Source of the DNA: an uncultured Campylobacter sp.
GTDB lineage: Bacteria; Campylobacterota; Campylobacteria; Campylobacterales; Campylobacteraceae
Assembly: GCF_938045465.1 (NCBI RefSeq)
Contig: NZ_CALIBF010000046.1
Span: forward strand, 1-20,197
DNA length: 20,197 nucleotides
Direction: 5' to 3'
Shown here: positions 15,875-20,197 of the stretch, piece after piece
Numbering within the stretch: the stretch's first letter is position 1
Layout: each line of letters opens with the position of its first letter
Position numbers and translations under genes: made by a program
Notes under the pieces: generated by a model
What the model saw: the letters and a program-made list of their open reading frames with translations, nothing else
Database searches by the model: none
What the model was told of the DNA's origin: nothing

Positions 15875-16380
15875 TTAAGAAAATTTTTGCCGCGGTTTTG
15901 CTCGCCTGCGTGATGGGGCTGCTCATATCGTCTATGGATATAGCCGAATCCAAAATTTCCGTGCGCCACGGCAACACGGATAAGCAGCCGCTGCAGATCG
16001 AATTCGGCAAATATCTATGTCACGAGAGCGGCACGGTGATAAACGATCTGTACAACACCGCTCAGGCCGTTATGCCAAACGGCGATACATATTTTTTCAA
16101 CGACATCGCAAACGTCTTCATGTGGCTGATGCGGCAAAAAAACAGAGATGAGATCGTGGTGTGGGTTTATTCGCAAGACACCGAAAAATACATCATCGCC
16201 AAGGACGCCTGGTACTCGCGCGTCGAGATCACGCCGATGGGCTACGGCTTTGGCGCGTATGAGTTTCACAACTACGGCAGGAGCGACTACTACTACGACG
16301 AGATCGTGCTGTGCGCCGCTCGCGGCGAAACGCTGCTAAATCCGCTCATCAACATCCTGCTTTCGGAAAATAAAATTTAG
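15871..16380 (+). CDS. Degenerate NosL-like anchored protein
   Basis: The 169-residue product has an N-terminal signal or anchor helix (about 4-22) and a NosL-like body. AQAVMPNGDTYFFNDIANVFMWL and AKDAWYSRVEITPMGYGFGAYEF align by eye with the FDGVKDLMKYY and GPMG parts of NosL. The usual CxxCGM is absent; at that place stands LCHESG, one Cys next to a His. If it binds copper, it must do so with different ligands, or it may be a partner of the double-NosL protein. The start overlaps the previous stop in ATGA. It is the last gene of the series, and its final codons are the first unit of the 30-bp repeat that follows. Similarity to NosL is moderate and should be confirmed by profile search. Confidence 0.75.
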   Translation: MIKKIFAAVLLACVMGLLISSMDIAESKISVRHGNTDKQPLQIEFGKYLCHESGTVINDLYNTAQAVMPNGDTYFFNDIANVFMWLMRQKNRDEIVVWVYSQDTEKYIIAKDAWYSRVEITPMGYGFGAYEFHNYGRSDYYYDEIVLCAARGETLLNPLINILLSENKI

Positions 16381-16483
16381 CCTTGCGGCGAATTCGAAAA
16401 ATGAAATTTAGTCCCGCGATGGATCGGAAATAAAATTTAACCCTACGGCAGGTAGAAAATAAAATTTAACTCCGCAGCGGGCG
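16366..16483 (+). repeat. Degenerate tandem repeat, about 30 bp, four units
   Basis: Units begin near 16366, 16397, 16426 and 16455 (spacings 31, 29 and 29) and follow the pattern GAAAATAAAATTTA, then RYCCYGCGG and a GG-containing end. The first unit includes the last codons and stop (AAA ATT TAG) of the NosL-like gene, so the array looks like repeated duplication of the gene's 3' end. The units match their consensus only in part and are therefore old or freely mutating. Confidence 0.65.
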
Positions 16484-17082
16484 CAACTTGTCGCAGATGC
16501 GGCCCGCCGATTAAATTTTTACTCATGCCCGCACCTTTTATTAAATTTTGCTCGCTGCTGCTACTTTCGTTAAATTTAGCTCGCGTCTGAGTTTGCGTTC
16601 GCTCGTAATTATTAAATTTGATCGCATTTGCCTGAGCTTACGTCCATTCGTATTCATTGAAATTTATCCCGCATTCGCTCATAAGCTAGCCTAAAATTCA
16701 GCCTGTATCGGTTTACCATTGTTAAATTTACCCGTCTATGTCCAAACTCTCACTCGTCCGCTCTTATGGAATTTAGCTCGCATTTGCCTGGGCTCACACC
16801 GACTTGCTCTCGTTAAATTTAATCTACCCGCACCGCCTGTTCGCTACCCCATCAATATCGCTTGCTCGTTTGCCGCTTCGTCCGCGTTAAAATTCCAGAC
16901 CGTACTCGCTCGTTAATTTTTATACGGCTTTCGGCGTGAGGCGCGAAAATTATCGCCTTTAAAATGCGAAATTCACACCCCCTACGCCGTCTTGCCGTAG
17001 AATTAAAAAATGTCTAATTCGATCCAAATTAAAACGCTTGGCTCAAAATTCGGTGCCACTGAAATTCATCGTTACCTTTCTA
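16381..17082. other. Gene-free region with AAATTT-anchored repeats
   Basis: These 702 bases lie between convergent genes. After the four tandem units, TTAAATTT-like blocks recur near 16511, 16541, 16570, 16611, 16658, 16691, 16721, 16768, 16812, 16885 and 16911, mostly followed by C-rich sequence such as GCTCGC. Spacings cluster near 30 and 41-47 bases. The 12-mer CGCATTTGCCTG occurs at 16623-16634 and 16779-16790, each shortly after an AAATTT block. The final 160 bases show only weak hairpins (for example AGGCG 16939-16943 with CGCCT 16954-16958). No ORF here looks real. Confidence 0.6.
16477..16520 (+). terminator. Candidate terminator of the mcc gene series
   Basis: GCGGGC (16477-16482) pairs with GCCCGC (16502-16507) around a 19-base loop. 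TTAAATTTTTA follows at 16511-16521. The loop is large, so this is a low-grade candidate for ending transcription about 100 bases past the last gene. Confidence 0.35.
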
Positions 17083-20000
17083 CTAAAATTCCAGTCTAAA
17101 TCTTAGTCCTATGCCGTTAGATTTAATATCGCTTCCATATGCTCCGACGTAGGAGAGCTTAAGCGTAGCACGGCTTGAAAGAGACGCCTCGATTCCTGCT
17201 TCGGCAGTCGTTAGGTTTTGTAACTTCTCACCTTTTAGCTGCGTACCACCTAGCCCGTTTACGTATAAATAAGCCTGCGGCTGCTTATCCGAAAAGAAGC
17301 GATTATATGCCACGTCTGCACTTGCTCTTAAACCTACTCCGCCGATTCTAAACGGAACGCTAGGTTTTATACCAACGCTTGCGGCTTGTAAATTTCGCGT
17401 TTTGTTTTCAATGCGAATCAAAGAGTTGCTGACATTGTCTATTTTTGTGCGAGTATGCGAAACACCAGCATAGGGTTCTACACTAAAGCTGTCCGCGTTG
17501 CTAAAACCCATATAAGAAACCTGTGCGAATGCACTTAAACTAGAGGCATTTGAGCCTACATATTCGTAAGCTATAGGCGAAACCGATGAGATTAGCTTTC
17601 TATCTCGATCATATTTCGAATATATCGCACCGAAGCTAAATTTAACGGGTTCAAAACCGATGTCGGAATAAATTCCGCTATGAAAATCCTTGCTTTTGAC
17701 TTCCTTGGTGCCGCTTATTTTATCGTCCGTACGCCCTGCGCCTACAAATACACCGACGCTTGAACTATCGCCGATTAAAGAGTCAATACCGATTAAATTT
17801 ACGAACGAATCGGAATGCAATTTACCAATACCGGTATCTTTATCGGATTTAATTCGATTTGTGCCCGAAAAGATCCAAAATCTAGTGTCTTTATCAATAT
17901 TTACGGCATTCGCGCCACCTCGGTTTTTAACGATGCTTGCCATCATTATGGAATTTATCGCGGAATTATTTGCCGCAGCGAATTCAGCATCATTTGCGAA
18001 CGCGCTATAATACTCTCGCGCTTGAGCATGGTTTGAGCCTAAAATTTGCGTATAAATTCCGCTGCTGCGATTGGCGACGAGTAGATCTGCGAACGCTCTT
18101 TGCGAAGAGCTTAATGCGAAATCTTGCATACTCGTTCCACTTTGGATCGAAAGGCGTAAATTTGAGCCACTCGCCTCTTCTTTGCTCGTTTTGAAAAACG
18201 CATAGCTATCCTGAGTGCTCGCTAAATTTGCACCGCTAAATGTGCCCGTGGCGGTTAAAATTTTCTTAGAGCCGGGGTTGTCGACGAGGTTTTGAAGATC
18301 GCTAGTGTTAACTTGCCCTGCTCTTAGTAATGAGCCTTGCTTAAAGCTCAAATTTAAATTATTCACGCCATCATTTACTACGAATACACCACCACTATTG
18401 ATTGTCGCTTTTACCGTAGTTGCATCGCTTGCCTTGCTCACGCTTCGCCAGCCGTTCCTTTCAGGTACCCTATATACTGCAGAGTGCAAAATTTCAAGTT
18501 CGCCGCCATTTTGTACATTGATATGTTTGCTTTTACCGATTGATTGATTGAGCGCCGAAATTTTGCCACCATAGATAGTGGTAACCCCGGTGAAAGTGTT
18601 GTTGCCCGTAAGTGTTAAGGTGCCGCTGCCTCTTTTGATGAGCGCACCCTCATAGCCCTGTGCGGCCCGCTCGGCTCTCGCCTTCTCTCTTGCGGTCTCA
18701 AAAGTAAGCTCAGCTTTTTCCTCTGGGCTTAAATTTTGTTTTGAAGCAAGGATGGCTTTTCTTGCTGCCCAAACGGCTGCTTCGTTTTGATCCTCGATTT
18801 TTCTAAATTTGATAGCTTTATCAGATATATCGTTGCTCCATATATCGTCTTGATCCATAGTAATGTCGAAATTTCCTAAAAATTGCCCAGGACCAAACAT
18901 TGCTTTGCCAAGGTCTAAGATACCCCAGCCCCAGACTTTGCTTGGTACGCCGAGCCCGTCACTGCCCCAGCGCTCCAAGGGTTGCCCTTCGTGACCTGCC
19001 CTAAGCGTCGTTTGTCTTGCGGTAGTAAGCATCGTATCGCGGACCTGTGCCGCATTCATATATGGGTAGCGCTGAAATATGACACCTAACGCACCGCTTA
19101 CGTGTGGAGCCGCCATAGAGGTACCACCCCAGCTAGCGTATGAAGCCTTTTTAGTTTTTAGATTTACGGTGGAGGAGTAAATATCTGCAGCGGGTGCGGC
19201 GATCGTCCACCATTTGGAATTTCCTGCGAGATTAAATCTCTGTGCATCACTTACTTCGCCGTTTGCGTTACTGCCGTTAGGATAGCCCCAAGTACCATTT
19301 TGTCCCGTGACATTTACCCAGTATTTTTCTGCATCAGGCCTAAAATACGGCAGGGCTGCACGAGTAAAAGACTCCGCCATAAGGCTTCTATTTCCCGCCG
19401 TAAAAACCTGAATGACCTGCCTTTTGACCGCTACTTCGTATGCGGCGTCTATGAAGCTTTTCTCGCCTTTAGTAACAAACTGATAGTAAGCTTTTTTGGC
19501 TGCGTTTAAGTCTTTTAGATACATATGATCTTTAGCGTTGTTAGTTTCAGTAACACTGATAGTATCTCTGATGTTCGTATTGTATTCGTTTATATGCCTT
19601 AAGCCGGAGGATGGTTTATAGCCCGTAGCGCCCGAGTAGGCGGAATTTACCTTTCTATTTGACCCCCAACTATTGTTGATTACCCTGACGCCTGCATCGG
19701 CAAGCGCGTTGTAACCTTTTAGAAAAAAATTGTAATCCTGATTTGGTCCGTAAGTCATACCATCGTTGCCGCCTGTATTTGCGGAGTATAAATTTGACTT
19801 ATACGCTACGCCGTGCATTCCGTTACCGTCCCTGCTTGCAGCCATAGTACCGCTCACATGCGTACCGTGGCTATCATTTACGCCTGCTTGCCACGAGCCA
19901 TCGATGTCGAATTTTTCGCCCTTTTTAAACTCACCCTTATTTGTCTCGTCGTATTCACTGCTTGAACCTGCCTTAAAGGGTGAATTGCCATATTTAGTAT

Positions 20001-20197
20001 CGGGATACCTCATTCCGTCTTTATCGTATACGCCACTGCTTTTTACAATATTTATCCTTCCGCCTCCAAATTCTGGGTGGCTAAGCAGTACGCCCGAGTC
20101 CATAACGCCAATTTTTACGCCACTACCGTCAAAGCCTAGCGCATAAGCTGTAGAAGCATTCATTGAGGTTAAACCCCAATCTTTTTTATATTCGTCA
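17083..20197 (-). CDS. S8 subtilisin-like serine protease autotransporter, N-terminus outside window
   Basis: The frame stays open to the right edge, where DEYKKDWGLTS precedes the first visible Met (20163), so the start and signal peptide lie beyond the window. Counting from that Met, the protease domain has the full catalytic set: D22 (MDSGV), H99 (SHGTHVSG), oxyanion N258 (TAGNRS) and S349 (GTSMAAP). The domain (to about 425) is followed by a charged helical linker (about 460-508), a passenger-associated repeat (KRGSGTLTLTGNNTFTG, from about 510), beta-helix-like sequence, and a C-terminal barrel of about 270 residues ending in RFRLEF with terminal Phe. Such proteins cut host or surface proteins at the cell exterior. 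It is convergent with the mcc genes and unrelated to them in function. All key residues are intact. Confidence 0.95.
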   Translation of the reverse strand, partial: DEYKKDWGLTSMNASTAYALGFDGSGVKIGVMDSGVLLSHPEFGGGRINIVKSSGVYDKDGMRYPDTKYGNSPFKAGSSSEYDETNKGEFKKGEKFDIDGSWQAGVNDSHGTHVSGTMAASRDGNGMHGVAYKSNLYSANTGGNDGMTYGPNQDYNFFLKGYNALADAGVRVINNSWGSNRKVNSAYSGATGYKPSSGLRHINEYNTNIRDTISVTETNNAKDHMYLKDLNAAKKAYYQFVTKGEKSFIDAAYEVAVKRQVIQVFTAGNRSLMAESFTRAALPYFRPDAEKYWVNVTGQNGTWGYPNGSNANGEVSDAQRFNLAGNSKWWTIAAPAADIYSSTVNLKTKKASYASWGGTSMAAPHVSGALGVIFQRYPYMNAAQVRDTMLTTARQTTLRAGHEGQPLERWGSDGLGVPSKVWGWGILDLGKAMFGPGQFLGNFDITMDQDDIWSNDISDKAIKFRKIEDQNEAAVWAARKAILASKQNLSPEEKAELTFETAREKARAERAAQGYEGALIKRGSGTLTLTGNNTFTGVTTIYGGKISALNQSIGKSKHINVQNGGELEILHSAVYRVPERNGWRSVSKASDATTVKATINSGGVFVVNDGVNNLNLSFKQGSLLRAGQVNTSDLQNLVDNPGSKKILTATGTFSGANLASTQDSYAFFKTSKEEASGSNLRLSIQSGTSMQDFALSSSQRAFADLLVANRSSGIYTQILGSNHAQAREYYSAFANDAEFAAANNSAINSIMMASIVKNRGGANAVNIDKDTRFWIFSGTNRIKSDKDTGIGKLHSDSFVNLIGIDSLIGDSSSVGVFVGAGRTDDKISGTKEVKSKDFHSGIYSDIGFEPVKFSFGAIYSKYDRDRKLISSVSPIAYEYVGSNASSLSAFAQVSYMGFSNADSFSVEPYAGVSHTRTKIDNVSNSLIRIENKTRNLQAASVGIKPSVPFRIGGVGLRASADVAYNRFFSDKQPQAYLYVNGLGGTQLKGEKLQNLTTAEAGIEASLSSRATLKLSYVGAYGSDIKSNGIGLRFRLEF

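Noticed and set aside
16719..16916. Possible small gene in the repeat region
   Set aside because: No ribosome site, composition follows the repeat, and the predicted peptide has no recognisable features.
16366..16920. CRISPR array
   Set aside because: Units are strongly diverged, spacing is irregular, there are no identical direct repeats separated by unique spacers of constant length, and no cas genes are nearby.
16990..17020. Terminator between the convergent genes at CTACG...CGTAG
   Set aside because: The stem has only five pairs and no T-run follows in either direction.
17083..20163. Autotransporter starting at the first visible Met
   Set aside because: The frame is open to the window edge and the upstream residues (EYKKDWGLTS) fit the usual S8 autotransporter sequence, so the true start is outside.

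Overview
The window looks like chromosomal DNA of a Campylobacterota species, most likely a higher-GC Campylobacter of the oral type. The evidence is the AAATTT-rich intergenic DNA, the gene repertoire, and a sulfite-respiration cluster that I recognise from Wolinella succinogenes. The species itself cannot be fixed from the sequence.

Layout: (1) 1-1058: a truncated lipoprotein gene on the minus strand, divergent from a four-helix membrane protein with a 59-residue Met/His-rich, probably copper-binding tail. (2) 1449-3546: mccR-mccS, an OmpR-type response regulator and a membrane histidine kinase whose periplasmic sensor part carries a haem c motif. (3) 3651-10966: mccA-mccB-mccC-mccD-ccsA1. 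These encode the octahaem copper sulfite reductase with its CX15CH haem site, a periplasmic FKBP-type isomerase, an NrfC-like iron-sulfur protein, an NrfD-like quinol dehydrogenase, and a dedicated cytochrome c synthase. (4) 10977-16380: seven accessory genes on the same strand: a Cys-paired Sel1-repeat protein, a double-NosL-domain protein, a 62-residue single-helix protein, an FtsX-type permease, a LolD-type ATPase, a polytopic membrane protein with a CPYC motif, and a degenerate NosL-like protein. From the NosL protein onward every gene overlaps the next by 4 or 11 bases. (5) 16381-17082: 702 bases without a convincing gene, beginning with a degenerate tandem repeat of about 30 bp whose first unit is the 3' end of the preceding gene. 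(6) 17083-20197, minus strand: an S8 (subtilisin-like) serine protease autotransporter, cut by the window edge.

Working model: MccS senses a periplasmic signal (sulfite in the W. succinogenes system) and MccR activates mccA from a promoter with two CCCTTTTT repeats spaced exactly 10 bp. Menaquinol electrons pass through MccD and MccC to MccA, which reduces sulfite to sulfide in the periplasm. CcsA1 attaches the unusual haem. The downstream NosL/ABC/membrane module is the best candidate for loading Cu(I) into MccA, by analogy with NosL and NosDFY loading NosZ. That last step is inference. The module is the least described part of the window and the part most worth testing.
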